Positions 1 through 9,150 of a DNA stretch of 64,000 bases are shown here, one piece after another (position 1 is the first letter of the stretch; each line of letters begins with the position of its first letter). The DNA is from Marinobacter mobilis (GTDB taxonomy: Bacteria; Pseudomonadota; Gammaproteobacteria; Pseudomonadales; Oleiphilaceae), in NCBI RefSeq assembly GCF_900106945.1, contig NZ_FNNE01000002.1, positions 124,001 through 188,000 on the forward strand, written 5' to 3'. The translations under genes were made by a program, and so were the position numbers. The notes beneath the pieces were generated by a model, which had not been told where the DNA came from, ran no database searches, and saw only the letters and a list, made by a program, of their open reading frames with translations.

Positions 1-1
1 C

Positions 2-3000
2 GTGGTGCGCACCGTTGCCGGTCAGGCAATGAAAGAGATGGGGCGCCAGTTCGTTCTCGGTCGCGATATCGAGGAAGCCCAGCAACAGGCTCGTGGCTAC
101 GTCGCCCGGGGTTATACCTATTCCTACGATATGCTCGGCGAAGCCGCGCGCACCGATGCCGATGCCCGTCGCTACCACCAGGCCTACGCCGACGCCATTG
201 AGCGTATTCGCCCGGCCTGTGTCGGTGATGTGCGCAAAAACCCGGGTATTTCCGTCAAGCTCTCTGCCCTGCATGCCCGTTATGAATACGGACATAAAGA
301 CGAGGTGATGGCCGTACTGGTGCCTCGCGCCCTGGAACTGGCCAAGCGGGCCCGGGCGGCCAATATGGGCTTCAATATCGACGCGGAAGAGGCAGATCGT
401 CTGGACCTGTCCCTTGATGTGATTGAGGCGATATTGGCGGATCCTGAGCTGGCTGGCTGGGATGGCTTTGGTGTGGTGGTTCAGGCTTTTGGCAAGCGGG
501 CGTCCCCGGTACTGGACTGGCTGTATGCCCTGGCGGCGAAGCTGGATCGTCGTATCATGGTGCGGCTGGTGAAAGGCGCTTACTGGGATGCCGAAATCAA
601 ACGGGCCCAGGTGATGGGGCTGGAGGACTTCCCAGTGTTTACCCGCAAGGCCTGCAGCGATGTATCTTACCTGTCCTGTGCCAGCAAACTGCTGGCCATG
701 ACCGACCGTATCTATCCGCAGTTCGCGACCCACAATGCCCACTCCGTAGCGGCCATTCTCGAGTTGGCGCAAGGACGGGATTGCTACGAGTTCCAGCGCC
801 TGCACGGCATGGGCGAATCTCTGCATGACCAGGTCATCCGCGAAAGCGGCGTGCCTTGCCGGATCTACGCGCCGGTCGGTGCCCATCAGGACCTGCTGGC
901 CTATCTGGTTCGCCGTCTGCTGGAGAACGGAGCAAACAGTTCTTTCGTCAACCAGATCGTCGATACCCGTATCACGCCGGAGCAGATTGCGGCTGATCCG
1001 ATCGTCACGGTGATGGCCATGGGGACTGATATTTCCAGCAAGGCTATTGTCCGCCCGACCGAGCTGTTCGGCGCCGGGCGCCGTAATTCCAAAGGCTGGG
1101 ACATTACCGATCCGGTCGCTGTTGCCGAGATTGATGCCGGTCGAGACGCGTTCCGCCAGCACCGCTGGAAAGGTGGCCCGGTCATCGCGGCAGACGCCGT
1201 TGGCGCCGAGATCCAGGTGGTGCGGAACCCTGCGGATCCCGATGATGTGGTGGGTGAGGTGACCCAGTCCGCGGATGCCGATATCCAGGCAGCCATCGCC
1301 GCGGCGGGGGAGGGTTTCAAGGCCTGGTCCGTTCTGCCTGTCGAGGAGCGGGCGGCTCGTATCCGCAAGGTAGGTGCGTTGTTTGAGACCCATGCCCATG
1401 AGCTGTTTGCCCTGGCCACCCGGGAGGCTGGCAAGTCGCTGCTCGACGGTATTGCCGAGATTCGGGAGGCCGTGGACTTCGCGTACTTTTACGCCAATGA
1501 AGGCCTGCGTTACCGCAACAGCGGTGAAGCCCGTGGGGTGATGTGCTGTATTTCACCCTGGAACTTTCCGCTGGCCATTTTTGCCGGCCAGGTGCTGGCC
1601 AGCCTGGCGGCGGGTAATGCGGTGATTGCGAAGCCGGCGGAGCAGACAGTACTGATCGCAACCCGCGCCGTGGAGCTGATGCACGAAGCCGGGATTCCCA
1701 AAGAGGTGATCCAGTTGCTGCCGGGCTCTGGAGCCACCGTGGGGGCCGCATTGACGTCGGATGCCCGGATTGCAGGGGTCTGTTTCACCGGTTCCACCGC
1801 CACTGCCCAGCGGATCAGCCGGGTAATGGCGGACGCGATGTCGCCGGACGCTCCGCTGGTGGCGGAAACCGGCGGTCTCAACGCGATGATTGTGGATTCC
1901 ACTGCGCTGCCGGAGCAGGTGGTTCGGGATGTGCTGGCGTCGTCGTTCCAAAGTGCCGGCCAGCGGTGTTCGGCCCTGCGGATGTTGTACGTTCAGAAAG
2001 ACATTGCTGATCACCTGCTGGAGATGCTCTTCGGAGCAATGGATGAACTGGCGCTGGGTAACCCGTGGGCATTGTCCACCGATGTGGGGCCGGTCATTGA
2101 TGCGGCGGCCAAGGCCCGGATTGAGGCCCATTGCGACGAATTCGCCCGTCAGGGCCGGGTGCTGAAATCACTGCCGGTACCGGCGAAGGGGCTGTTTGTG
2201 GCGCCGACGGTGATACGAGTCAACGGGATTGAAGAGCTGGAAGAGGAGATCTTCGGCCCAGTGCTGCATGTCGCGACCTTTGAGGCCCGGGATATCGACA
2301 AGGTGGTCGATGCGGTCAACTCGAAGGGTTATGGTCTGACGTTCGGTATCCACAGCCGGGTGGATCGCCGGGTCGCGCGGATATCCAGTCGTATCCGGGT
2401 CGGTAATGTCTATGTGAACCGTAACCAGATCGGTGCCATCGTCGGCTCCCAGCCCTTTGGCGGTGAGGGGCTGTCGGGCACAGGGCCCAAGGCTGGTGGT
2501 CCTCACTATGTCCGTCGATTCATGACCACCGCAAGGGGCGCGGTAGTTGCCGATGGCCGTGCCAAAGCGGTGTCTGCAAAGGCTGTTCAGCGGTTGATCG
2601 ACCAGCTGGCGACTATGGTCGCTCCGCGACCGGAGGACCGGGTGGAGCGGATCCGTCCGATTTTCGGCGCCGTGCCCGCACCACTGGATGGCCAGGTTGA
2701 GGATATGCCGGGACCCACCGGTGAGCTCAACCGGCTGTCGTGTCATGCCCGCGGCGTGGTGCTGTGCCTGGGACCGGATCGTGACTCCGCGCTGATTCAG
2801 GCTGCGGCGGCGTTGTCCCAGGGCAACAAGGTGGTGATAATCGCACCAGGAATTGCCGATGACGTATCCAATGCTGCCCGCGCCGGATTGCCGGTGGTTG
2901 GCGTGAATGGCCTGGTGGATCCGGTGGCGCTGGCTACCGTATCCGGTTTTGACGCTGTGGTCAGTGTGGCGGAAGACCGCGTGCTGCGAGCCTACCGGGT

Positions 3001-3142
3001 GGCGCTGGCGCAACGCTCGGGCGCTCTGCTGCCGCTGATTACCGAGCAGAGCCTGAGCCAGCGCTTTGTGCTGGAACGTCATCTGTGTGTCGACACCACG
3101 GCCGCTGGTGGCAATGCCAGCCTGATCGCCGCATCGGAATAG
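2..3142 (+). CDS. putA: Bifunctional proline dehydrogenase / glutamate-semialdehyde dehydrogenase PutA (5' end outside window)
   Basis: Oxidises proline to glutamate in two steps, FAD-dependent proline dehydrogenase then NAD-dependent aldehyde dehydrogenase. The visible 1,046 residues begin inside the PRODH barrel: RLVKGAYWDAEIK near residues 188-200 and the THNAHS motif are seen. The ALDH domain follows, with the catalytic Cys in AGQRCS (about C656) and the VAETGG glutamate. A C-terminal tail of roughly 200 residues after the ALDH domain resembles the ALDH-fold tail of longer PutA types. The frame is open to the left edge, so the N-terminus, including any DNA-binding domain, is not visible; the GTG at position 2 is only the first codon in frame. 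An intrinsic terminator follows. I am very sure of the family and cannot say whether this PutA is also a repressor. Confidence 0.96.
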   Translation: MVRTVAGQAMKEMGRQFVLGRDIEEAQQQARGYVARGYTYSYDMLGEAARTDADARRYHQAYADAIERIRPACVGDVRKNPGISVKLSALHARYEYGHKDEVMAVLVPRALELAKRARAANMGFNIDAEEADRLDLSLDVIEAILADPELAGWDGFGVVVQAFGKRASPVLDWLYALAAKLDRRIMVRLVKGAYWDAEIKRAQVMGLEDFPVFTRKACSDVSYLSCASKLLAMTDRIYPQFATHNAHSVAAILELAQGRDCYEFQRLHGMGESLHDQVIRESGVPCRIYAPVGAHQDLLAYLVRRLLENGANSSFVNQIVDTRITPEQIAADPIVTVMAMGTDISSKAIVRPTELFGAGRRNSKGWDITDPVAVAEIDAGRDAFRQHRWKGGPVIAADAVGAEIQVVRNPADPDDVVGEVTQSADADIQAAIAAAGEGFKAWSVLPVEERAARIRKVGALFETHAHELFALATREAGKSLLDGIAEIREAVDFAYFYANEGLRYRNSGEARGVMCCISPWNFPLAIFAGQVLASLAAGNAVIAKPAEQTVLIATRAVELMHEAGIPKEVIQLLPGSGATVGAALTSDARIAGVCFTGSTATAQRISRVMADAMSPDAPLVAETGGLNAMIVDSTALPEQVVRDVLASSFQSAGQRCSALRMLYVQKDIADHLLEMLFGAMDELALGNPWALSTDVGPVIDAAAKARIEAHCDEFARQGRVLKSLPVPAKGLFVAPTVIRVNGIEELEEEIFGPVLHVATFEARDIDKVVDAVNSKGYGLTFGIHSRVDRRVARISSRIRVGNVYVNRNQIGAIVGSQPFGGEGLSGTGPKAGGPHYVRRFMTTARGAVVADGRAKAVSAKAVQRLIDQLATMVAPRPEDRVERIRPIFGAVPAPLDGQVEDMPGPTGELNRLSCHARGVVLCLGPDRDSALIQAAAALSQGNKVVIIAPGIADDVSNAARAGLPVVGVNGLVDPVALATVSGFDAVVSVAEDRVLRAYRVALAQRSGALLPLITEQSLSQRFVLERHLCVDTTAAGGNASLIAASE

Positions 3143-3174
3143 TCGCCACTGACGGACAGCTGCGAGCAAAAAAG

Positions 3175-3209
3175 ACGCCCGGGAGGAAGCTCGCCGGGCG
3201 TTTTTTTTT
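3175..3209 (+). terminator. Intrinsic terminator after putA
   Basis: A 7-bp perfect stem (CGCCCGG / CCGGGCG at 3176-3182 and 3194-3200) is followed by nine T residues. It sits 33 bases after the putA stop codon, in the right orientation to end the putA transcript. Confidence 0.9.
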
Positions 3210-3255
3210 GGCCGCTTATGCACCGCCCTAGCTTTGCCTTGATCTGCTCAATGCC

Positions 3256-3264
3256 TGCTATAAT
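3256..3264 (+). promoter_or_regulatory. Extended -10 promoter for the small lipoprotein
   Basis: TGCTATAAT is a consensus -10 hexamer with the TG extension. No well-spaced -35 is evident: TTGCCT is 19 bp away and TTGATC is 14 bp away, which fits an extended -10 promoter. The downstream lipoprotein gene starts about 60 bases later. Confidence 0.55.
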
Positions 3265-3323
3265 CGTTGGCTGTTTCGAAGGCGTCGCTGTGCAGCGCCT
3301 GATCAATCATGAGGTATCGAGTC

Positions 3324-3632
3324 TTGAAAAAAGCAGTAGTTAGTGCAGTTCTGGCTGTGTTCTCCCTGACCGGGTGCCAGACCTCCGGTTACATGTCTTC
3401 TGCCGTCAACGATGGCGATGGCGTGACCTGTGCCGAAATTTACAATGCCTTCGATGCCTACCAGTCAGACAAGCAGTCGGCCCAGGCTTTGGCGCAATTG
3501 AGCGAGCTGGTCTATCCGGGTTCTGGTTCCTACGCCCAGCAGGGCATGAGTTCCGCCGATGGCTACTACGAGCAGGCCAAGGCCAGTGCCAACATCGCGC
3601 TCGCCGTACGGGGCTGTCAGCCGGTTAAATAA
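3324..3632 (+). CDS. Small outer-membrane-type lipoprotein, unknown function
   Basis: Predicted 102-residue lipoprotein. From the TTG at 3324 the N-terminus reads as a textbook lipoprotein signal: two lysines, a hydrophobic stretch, then the lipobox LTGC. An ATG at 3309 in frame would add five residues (MRYRV), but it lacks a Shine-Dalgarno, whereas GAGGT lies 8 bases before the TTG. The residue after the lipid Cys is Gln rather than Asp, which favours outer-membrane sorting. The mature part is soluble, with two more Cys residues (in VTCAEI and RGCQPVK) that could form a disulfide. No family is recognised. It is a single-gene unit between a terminator and a convergent gene. Confidence 0.75.
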   Translation: MKKAVVSAVLAVFSLTGCQTSGYMSSAVNDGDGVTCAEIYNAFDAYQSDKQSAQALAQLSELVYPGSGSYAQQGMSSADGYYEQAKASANIALAVRGCQPVK

Positions 3633-3635
3633 CCG

Positions 3636-4658
3636 TCACCACCAGGCCTTGCCCCACATTTCCGGATTAGCCCAGTGGTCCGGGTTGTTCCAGCTGCGTT
3701 TGTGGTTGTAACTGTCCAGGTTGTAGGTATACAACGTGTATGGACCGTTGGCAGTCTGCAGCTGGGTGTGACGGCGGAACCCCAGGCTGGTGAAATCCGT
3801 GAGCATCCATCCGGCGCTGTCACTCACCAGCACGGCTATCTGGTGGCTGCCATAGTTGCGTAACTGCCCCAGCAAAAGCACGCCTTCGTCTCGAGACACC
3901 CGTTCAAGGGTGTCAGAAACCAGTGCCAGGTCGGGTACCACGGACAATGGAACAGCGGCGTTCGGTGTTGCGCTGTCGAGAACGGTCAGCTGAACCTCGG
4001 GCTTGCTGTCCTGCCAGCGCCGGCAAATGGTTTCGGTCGTGGGGCCGCAGCTGAGTACTGTGTTTGGGTTACATGACCCTATAATCTGGGCCAGAACCTC
4101 ATCCGCGGCATCCAGTGCGCTGGCAAACATTCCCGTGGTGCATGGCTGCGGGGACGGCAGGTCTTCTGGGGTAAAGGCATCGCCAGAGACTTCCGGGTTA
4201 AGGGCGCGAGCTTTCTCAATGCCAGTGTCCAGCAATTTCCCCTCCTTGAATGTCAATTCCCGACGCACGTGATCGTCCCCGATTGTCAGGGTGCCGGTGT
4301 AATCCAGTGCAAGGTTTACGTTGTTGTATTGCCAATAGCAGCCACTCATTTTTTCTGGCTCAACATTGTTCAGTGCTGGCAGTGGTTGCTTGGGGCCGAT
4401 CAGGCGGTCCAGTTCGGCAAGATGATCAGGCTGGGTGATAGCCGGCTTCGGCATAATATAGCCAACGACCAGGCATTCGAGCAGCAGTTGCCCGTTCTCT
4501 ATTGTGTAGAACGCCTGGTAACCCGACCAGTTGGAGGACTCCACGGCCTCGGGTTCGATGCCGTAATCCCAGGGAGAAAACAAGCCGGGTTGGCTTGCCA
4601 GGAGATTATGGGCGTTGCCGTCAAAACTAAGGCTCTGGTTGCAGATCTGGTCAGTCAT
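3636..4658 (-). CDS. DUF6231-like protein with an extra N-terminal domain
   Basis: Predicted 340 residues from the ATG at 4658. The C-terminal 160 or so residues (from about FASALDAADEVLAQI to the KAWW end) look like DUF6231, a domain of unknown function seen as a stand-alone protein in Pseudomonas and Marinobacter; this recognition is from memory. It has a Rossmann-like feel, with SCGPTTETICR and VPDLALVSDTLE resembling a degenerate methyltransferase. The first 150 or so residues are different and carry the SNWSGYQAFYTIENGQLLLE pattern found in small bacterial proteins of unknown function. The frame is unbroken between the parts, so this is either a fusion or two adjacent genes that lost a stop codon. 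No signal peptide is seen. Convergent with the lipoprotein gene, 3 bases apart. Confidence 0.75.
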   Translation of the reverse strand: MTDQICNQSLSFDGNAHNLLASQPGLFSPWDYGIEPEAVESSNWSGYQAFYTIENGQLLLECLVVGYIMPKPAITQPDHLAELDRLIGPKQPLPALNNVEPEKMSGCYWQYNNVNLALDYTGTLTIGDDHVRRELTFKEGKLLDTGIEKARALNPEVSGDAFTPEDLPSPQPCTTGMFASALDAADEVLAQIIGSCNPNTVLSCGPTTETICRRWQDSKPEVQLTVLDSATPNAAVPLSVVPDLALVSDTLERVSRDEGVLLLGQLRNYGSHQIAVLVSDSAGWMLTDFTSLGFRRHTQLQTANGPYTLYTYNLDSYNHKRSWNNPDHWANPEMWGKAWW

Positions 4659-4785
4659 GGCAGGGTCCGATTTTTGTCGAACGTAGATTATAGACGTTTG
4701 AATGCCAGACCGGGGGCAGCTGTTTCCGGGCGGGGGGAGTGGTAAGCTTTGGCGCAGCCCCTCAACGCCTGAAGGAACTTGCCTG

Positions 4786-6321
4786 ATGTCAGGAACCGAC
4801 ACTCTGGATTTTACCGCCCGTTTTTCCCGCGAGCGCCCCTACAACCGGCCCCGGGGCGGAGACGTTGAGCGTGCGGGTTATAGCCTGCAGGCATCGGGCA
4901 TTGCGGCCCTTGAAGATCAGCTTGAGAGCGACCGTGGCCGCATCATCAACTCTGCGGCGGTACGCCGTCTGCAGCAGAAAACCCAGGTGTTCCCCCTGGA
5001 ACACAACGCAGCCGTTCGCAGCCGGCTGACCCATTCTCTGGAGGTTCAGCAAACTGGGCGTTTCATTGTACGTACCATCTTTCGCAAGCTGGGCGACCGG
5101 GCTGAACACTATGGCCTGAAAGGGCTGGAACGGGCTATGGAATCCCTGGTGGAGATGGCGTGCCTGATGCACGACATTGGCAATCCGCCTTTTGGTCACT
5201 TTGGCGAGGCGGCTATCTCCCGCTGGTTCGAGGCCCATGCCCGGGCGTTGGTGCCATTTTCCGATGCCGCGGCCCCGGAGGTGTTGAGGGAACCGCTGCT
5301 GCGCGAACTGGCCAGTTTTGAAGGCAACGCCCAGGCCATTCGCCTGCTCAGCCGCCTGCAGAAGCTCAACCTGACCTATGTGCAGTCCGCCGTGGTGCTC
5401 AAGTACACACGGGTTGCGACGGAGGGGCGGCCAGCGGCCGGGGCTGCATTCAGTTACCTGCAGAAGAAGCCGGGCTATTACTATTCCGAGCGGGAGTTTG
5501 TTGAGCAGATGCAGCGGGCGCTGGGGATGGAACCCGGCTGTCGCCACCCCCTGGCGTACATAATGGAAGCCGCTGATGATATTTCTTACTGTCTGGCGGA
5601 TCTGGAAGATGGCGTCGACAAGGGGCTGATGTCCTTTTCGGTGTTGGCCGACGCGCTCAAAGCCGCGTATGCCAAGGCACGTCCCGAAGATGCGGACCAG
5701 GCCCGATTCCGTAATTTTGGTGATGCAAAATCCTTCGCCCAACTGGTAGATGAAGTCCTTGAGCGTGCCCACCGAGAGCCGATCAACAAGGATCATGAGT
5801 TTTTCGTCTCACTGCGGGTCAAGCTTATCCATCCCCTGGTCAACCATGCCGCCGAAGCATTTATCGCGCATCTGGGGGAAGTGTTCCAGGGTCGCCTGAA
5901 CCGTGCACTGCTGGAGGACGGTTCGCCTTGCCACAGTGTCATTGAGACCTTCAAAACGGTGGCGCTGGAACAGGTGTTTTCGGTTCCGGAAGTGGAAACC
6001 CTCGAGTTGCAGGGGTACCGGATCATCTCTGGCCTGCTGGAGCACTACCGACCACTGCTGGAACTGGATCTTGATGCGTTCGACCGCCTGCGCAGCGGAA
6101 CCAGCAAAGGACTGCTGATTGAAAGCCGGTTGTTCAAACGCCTGCCAGCCAAGCACGTCAAAGCCTATGAATCCATGCGTGCCGAACAGCCGGATGACAC
6201 CTCAGCCGAGCTCTGGGAATGTTACTGCCGTTGCCGGCTACTGCAGGACATGGTCAGTGGCATGACGGACCAGTTTGCGTTGGATGAATTCCGCACCCTG
6301 TCCGTCATGGGGCCGCTTTAA
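4786..6321 (+). CDS. dgt: Deoxyguanosinetriphosphate triphosphohydrolase (dGTPase)
   Basis: Hydrolyses dGTP to deoxyguanosine and tripolyphosphate, affecting dNTP balance and defence against foreign DNA. It is an HD-domain phosphohydrolase of 511 residues, close to the 505 of E. coli Dgt. The metal-binding set is visible: H in RSRLTHSLEV, the HD pair in CLMHDIGNPPFGHFGEAA, and a later D in MEAADDISYCLADLEDG. The start is the ATG at 4786, with GAAGGA 7 bases before it; an ATG at 4702 in the same frame would add 28 residues rich in G, P and S and lacks support. It is divergent from the DUF6231 gene and convergent with cytochrome P460. Confidence 0.93.
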   Translation: MSGTDTLDFTARFSRERPYNRPRGGDVERAGYSLQASGIAALEDQLESDRGRIINSAAVRRLQQKTQVFPLEHNAAVRSRLTHSLEVQQTGRFIVRTIFRKLGDRAEHYGLKGLERAMESLVEMACLMHDIGNPPFGHFGEAAISRWFEAHARALVPFSDAAAPEVLREPLLRELASFEGNAQAIRLLSRLQKLNLTYVQSAVVLKYTRVATEGRPAAGAAFSYLQKKPGYYYSEREFVEQMQRALGMEPGCRHPLAYIMEAADDISYCLADLEDGVDKGLMSFSVLADALKAAYAKARPEDADQARFRNFGDAKSFAQLVDEVLERAHREPINKDHEFFVSLRVKLIHPLVNHAAEAFIAHLGEVFQGRLNRALLEDGSPCHSVIETFKTVALEQVFSVPEVETLELQGYRIISGLLEHYRPLLELDLDAFDRLRSGTSKGLLIESRLFKRLPAKHVKAYESMRAEQPDDTSAELWECYCRCRLLQDMVSGMTDQFALDEFRTLSVMGPL

Positions 6322-6366
6322 CCCTGGCCTGGCCGTGCAACCCCTCGGCGAAGAGAGGCGCGTCGG

Positions 6367-6918
6367 TCATTTCAGGGTAGGGTAGCCCTCCACAAAGACC
6401 CAGTCGGTACCCTGTGCCGGGGTATGGCAGCCCATGCAGGTCTGTTCGAAACTCTCCGAGACATTAGCCGCGGGGTTATCCGGTTTGATCAGTGCCCAGC
6501 CCCAGCCGTTGGCCCAGTGGGGGCTGTCGAACCGGCCCTGGGTATCCTTGATCATCACGAACCAGACCTGGGTATCCCCCGCCCAGAGCGCCGGGCCAGT
6601 GGTTTTCACCCCTGATTCGATGCTACGGATTTCCTTGACCAGAACGGTACCATCGGCAAACTCGCCGGTCTCACGATAGGCCTGGGCAGCTTCTGGCTGG
6701 GTGTAAACGTCGTGGAAACCTGCACCGGGGGCGTCGGCATCGTTCACCACCCAGGACCCAAGGTGCACCCAGTTCAGGCGTGCGTTGGCGGGCAGGGTGA
6801 TATTCCCCTCGTTATCGACATAGTCACGGAAGGTAGTCTCTGCGGGCTCGGCGGCCAGGCTCAGGGAGCACCAGCCGGCCAGCAACAGGCTGGCTCCCAG
6901 TGGTTTGATCAACGTCAT
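6367..6918 (-). CDS. Cytochrome P460 family protein, periplasmic
   Basis: A 183-residue exported c-type haem protein. A cleavable signal peptide (to about LSLAAEP, residue 23) precedes a cytochrome-P460 fold with the usual GSWVVND and FADGTVLVKEI stretches and one haem-binding CMGCH near the C-terminus. In Nitrosomonas the P460 enzyme oxidises hydroxylamine; in heterotrophs the role is unsettled, with NO or hydroxylamine detoxification the common suggestion. The ribosome site AAGGAG lies 8 bases before the ATG. An AraC-type regulator gene is divergent from it, so that regulator is the natural candidate to control it. I did not determine whether the haem-crosslinking lysine is present. Confidence 0.88.
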   Translation of the reverse strand: MTLIKPLGASLLLAGWCSLSLAAEPAETTFRDYVDNEGNITLPANARLNWVHLGSWVVNDADAPGAGFHDVYTQPEAAQAYRETGEFADGTVLVKEIRSIESGVKTTGPALWAGDTQVWFVMIKDTQGRFDSPHWANGWGWALIKPDNPAANVSESFEQTCMGCHTPAQGTDWVFVEGYPTLK

Positions 6919-7004
6919 AACTGAACTCCTTTCAAAGGGTGATATCGGTCATTGACATTCTATTCGGGTGACAAGACTATTGGAGTTCTTTAGTCTCTAA
7001 TAAC

Positions 7005-7015
7005 ACTCCCGGAGT
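7005..7015. promoter_or_regulatory. Palindrome overlapping the ribosome site of the AraC gene
   Basis: ACTCC-C-GGAGT is an 11-base palindrome whose right arm contains the GGAG that serves the TTG start at 7022. It could be an operator half-site in the P460/AraC divergent promoter region, or an RNA hairpin that hides the ribosome site. It is short enough to occur by chance. Confidence 0.25.
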
Positions 7016-7021
7016 ATTGTC

Positions 7022-7855
7022 TTGGATAGACTTGCGGCACTCCTTGCCACCTTTCACCTGTCAGCCAGCGTGTTCAATGCGGGGGTTCTGGGAGCGGCTT
7101 CGCGGCATCCTGAGGGCGACGGTGTGGGCTACCTGCACGTATTGACCCGGGGTTCGATCTACCTTCGGGTTCAGGGGCGCAGTGAACAACGTTTCGACAA
7201 GCCGGTACTGATCCTGATGACGGACCAGCAGGACCACGAATTGGGCCCAGGAAAAGAGGGGGCTGAGACCCTGTGCGGTTCGTTTCGCTTTGGTGCCGGC
7301 AATGGCGGGCCGATATACCAGGCATTGCCCGGCCTGCTGGTGATTCCCTTTGATGACCTCGGAACACTCGGTGGATTGCTGGAGCTGATGTTACAGGAAG
7401 CGCGTCATGACCTGTGTGGCCGACAGGCTGCACTGGACCGATTGTGCGAGGTACTGGTGATTCGTCTGTTGCGTCACCTGATGGATTCGGGAGCCATGGA
7501 CAGTGGGCTGTTGGCTGGTCTGGCGCACCCCAAACTGGTCAAGGCCTTAACCGCAATGCACCAGAAGCCCGAGGTGGATTGGACGCTGTCCGGGCTGGCC
7601 GATATTGCAGGTATGTCCCGGGCCCGTTTTGCGGTGGTGTTTCGTGAAACCCTGGGTCTGACGCCGGCGGTGTGTCTGGCTCAATGGCGGGTTAGCCTGG
7701 CGGAGTCACTCTTGCGGGACGGGCTGCCTCTGGAAACGGTGGCCAACAGGGTTGGTTACAGCAGTGGTTCTGCACTGGCAAAAGTGTTCAGACGTCATCT
7801 TGGCTGCTCGCCGGTGCGTGGAACGCGGATGGCCGCCAGGCACCACGGCAGCTAG
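7022..7855 (+). CDS. AraC family transcriptional regulator (cupin-type sensor)
   Basis: 277 residues. The N-terminal part (about 1-170) looks like the AraC_binding/cupin_6 sensor found in regulators such as those of redox or reactive-electrophile genes: FNAGVLGAASRHPEGDGVGYLHVLTRG, with the glycine-rich spacing of that family. The C-terminal 100 residues are a double helix-turn-helix of AraC type (LSGLADIAGMSRARFAVVFRE and LETVANRVGYSSGSALAKVFRRHLG). The only sensible start is the TTG at 7022, served by GGAG 7 bases upstream. It is divergent from cytochrome P460 with about 100 bases between them, so that is its likely target; the inducer is unknown. Confidence 0.87.
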   Translation: MDRLAALLATFHLSASVFNAGVLGAASRHPEGDGVGYLHVLTRGSIYLRVQGRSEQRFDKPVLILMTDQQDHELGPGKEGAETLCGSFRFGAGNGGPIYQALPGLLVIPFDDLGTLGGLLELMLQEARHDLCGRQAALDRLCEVLVIRLLRHLMDSGAMDSGLLAGLAHPKLVKALTAMHQKPEVDWTLSGLADIAGMSRARFAVVFRETLGLTPAVCLAQWRVSLAESLLRDGLPLETVANRVGYSSGSALAKVFRRHLGCSPVRGTRMAARHHGS

Positions 7856-7913
7856 TTCCAGTGGCCGGCTATGTTGCAAGGAATGGCTGAAACGGCAGGG
7901 AAGAGCTGGCGTG

Positions 7914-8615
7914 TCAACGATCACCATAACGGCGATGCAGAATGCCGACCCGCTCAACATAGGCCTGCGTTTCGGCGTAGGGTGGAATGCCATCAAAGCG
8001 GTCTACGGCCCCGGGCCCGGCATTGTAGGCGGCGGTTGCCAGTGTTACGTCGTTATTGAAACGGTCCAGCATGCGCGACAGGTACAGCACGCCACCCCGA
8101 ATATTCTGGGCCGCGTCAAGCGCGTCTGACACCTCCAGTTCTGAGGCGGTTGCGGGCATGAGCTGCATCAGGCCCTGAGCCCCTTTGGGAGAGGTGGCCC
8201 GTGGATTGAACGCCGACTCCGCATGGATGACCGCCCGTACCAACGCCGGGTCGACATCATACTGACGGGCCGCGGCAACAATTTCAGACTGGTAAGGGCT
8301 GCGATACAGAGGGGTGGTCAGCCAGTTAACCGTGGAGGCTGGATTACAGGCAAAGCAGTGGAAGCGGATGACATCGTAGCTGGCGTCCGTTGGACGGTTG
8401 CTGCTGTACGCGACTACGCCATGGTTGTCCTCATAGCGGTAGACCGTATCGTTACCGGTGGACGCCCGGACCTCGGGATCTCCGGCGATATTGGTGTACT
8501 CAACGGAACCGTCCGGGTGGACAATTCGGCGAATGCTGTCCGCCAGTACCGGCGTAGCAAGCGCCAAACATGTGATCACTAGGATGGATAGAGTGGGAAT
8601 GCGTCCGATGGTCAT
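7914..8615 (-). CDS. Lytic transglycosylase with DUF4124-like N-terminus
   Basis: Predicted periplasmic murein lytic transglycosylase of 233 residues. A signal peptide ends near ATPVLADS. A short DUF4124-type segment follows (IRRIVHPDGSVEYTNIAGDP). The SLT domain covers about residues 105-225, with the catalytic Glu in AVIHAESAFNPRATSPKGAQGLMQLMPATA and the AAYNAGPGAV motif. It cleaves the MurNAc-GlcNAc bond to give 1,6-anhydro ends, which helps wall turnover or the insertion of envelope machines. It stands alone, convergent with the AraC gene. I cannot tell which envelope machine, if any, it serves. Confidence 0.9.
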   Translation of the reverse strand: MTIGRIPTLSILVITCLALATPVLADSIRRIVHPDGSVEYTNIAGDPEVRASTGNDTVYRYEDNHGVVAYSSNRPTDASYDVIRFHCFACNPASTVNWLTTPLYRSPYQSEIVAAARQYDVDPALVRAVIHAESAFNPRATSPKGAQGLMQLMPATASELEVSDALDAAQNIRGGVLYLSRMLDRFNNDVTLATAAYNAGPGAVDRFDGIPPYAETQAYVERVGILHRRYGDR

Positions 8616-8865
8616 GCCGTACTCGTGGATAACTGGGCCCGATGGCTGCGGTGTCGGTGGTGACAGCCTTTGCTGTTCACAAGTATATCGACTCAGGGGC
8701 TGGAGTGTAGGTGGGATTTGCGTCGAAATGTCACGAATCTTGAATTTTGCCAGCCGGTTCCTGGCCTGATTCGGGACTGAGACGGTTGGTCAGGTGACGG
8801 TTGTCTGGATGATAGGCAAGAGAGGTCTACACTTAGAGGAACAATCCCCTGATGGAGGTTTCCTC

Positions 8866-9111
8866 ATGCGTTCCCTGACAGTTATGGTTTTCTCGCTCCT
8901 GTTTACTGGCTCGGTACTGGCATCCCAGTGCCCGAGGCTGGTTCACCAGATTGATCAGCAACTGGCATCCTCCAGTTATGACAGTGCTACCCAGGCGCAG
9001 GTGATGGCCTTGCGTGATCAGGGGCAGGCCCTGCACCAGCAGGGTAAGCACGGAGAGTCGGTTGAGGTGCTGAAGCAGGCTGTGGAGCTGCTGAACTCAG
9101 AGCAAAAGTAA
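8866..9111 (+). CDS. Small secreted protein, unknown function
   Basis: Predicted 81 residues from the ATG at 8866, with GGAGG in front. An earlier in-frame ATG at 8794 would add 24 residues ahead of the signal sequence and is unlikely. Signal peptide to about VLASQC; the mature form is only about 60 residues and mostly helical, with KHGESVEVLKQAVELL resembling half of a TPR hairpin. Single Cys just after the cleavage site (SQCPRL). No family recognised. The 250 bases before it hold no gene that I can support. Confidence 0.7.
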   Translation: MRSLTVMVFSLLFTGSVLASQCPRLVHQIDQQLASSSYDSATQAQVMALRDQGQALHQQGKHGESVEVLKQAVELLNSEQK

Positions 9112-9150
9112 CGGCGCGTTCCAGATGGTTAAGGTGCGGTTGGTGGCTTT

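Noticed and set aside
3309..3323. ATG at 3309 as start of the small lipoprotein
   Set aside because: It has no Shine-Dalgarno and would put five extra residues (MRYRV) ahead of the KK-rich signal. The TTG at 3324 has GAGGT 8 bases upstream. The choice does not change the protein's identity.
7914..8615. Lytic transglycosylase as evidence of a conjugation or phage module
   Set aside because: It is a stand-alone SLT protein of chromosomal type, and no relaxase, tra, integrase or phage structural gene is nearby.
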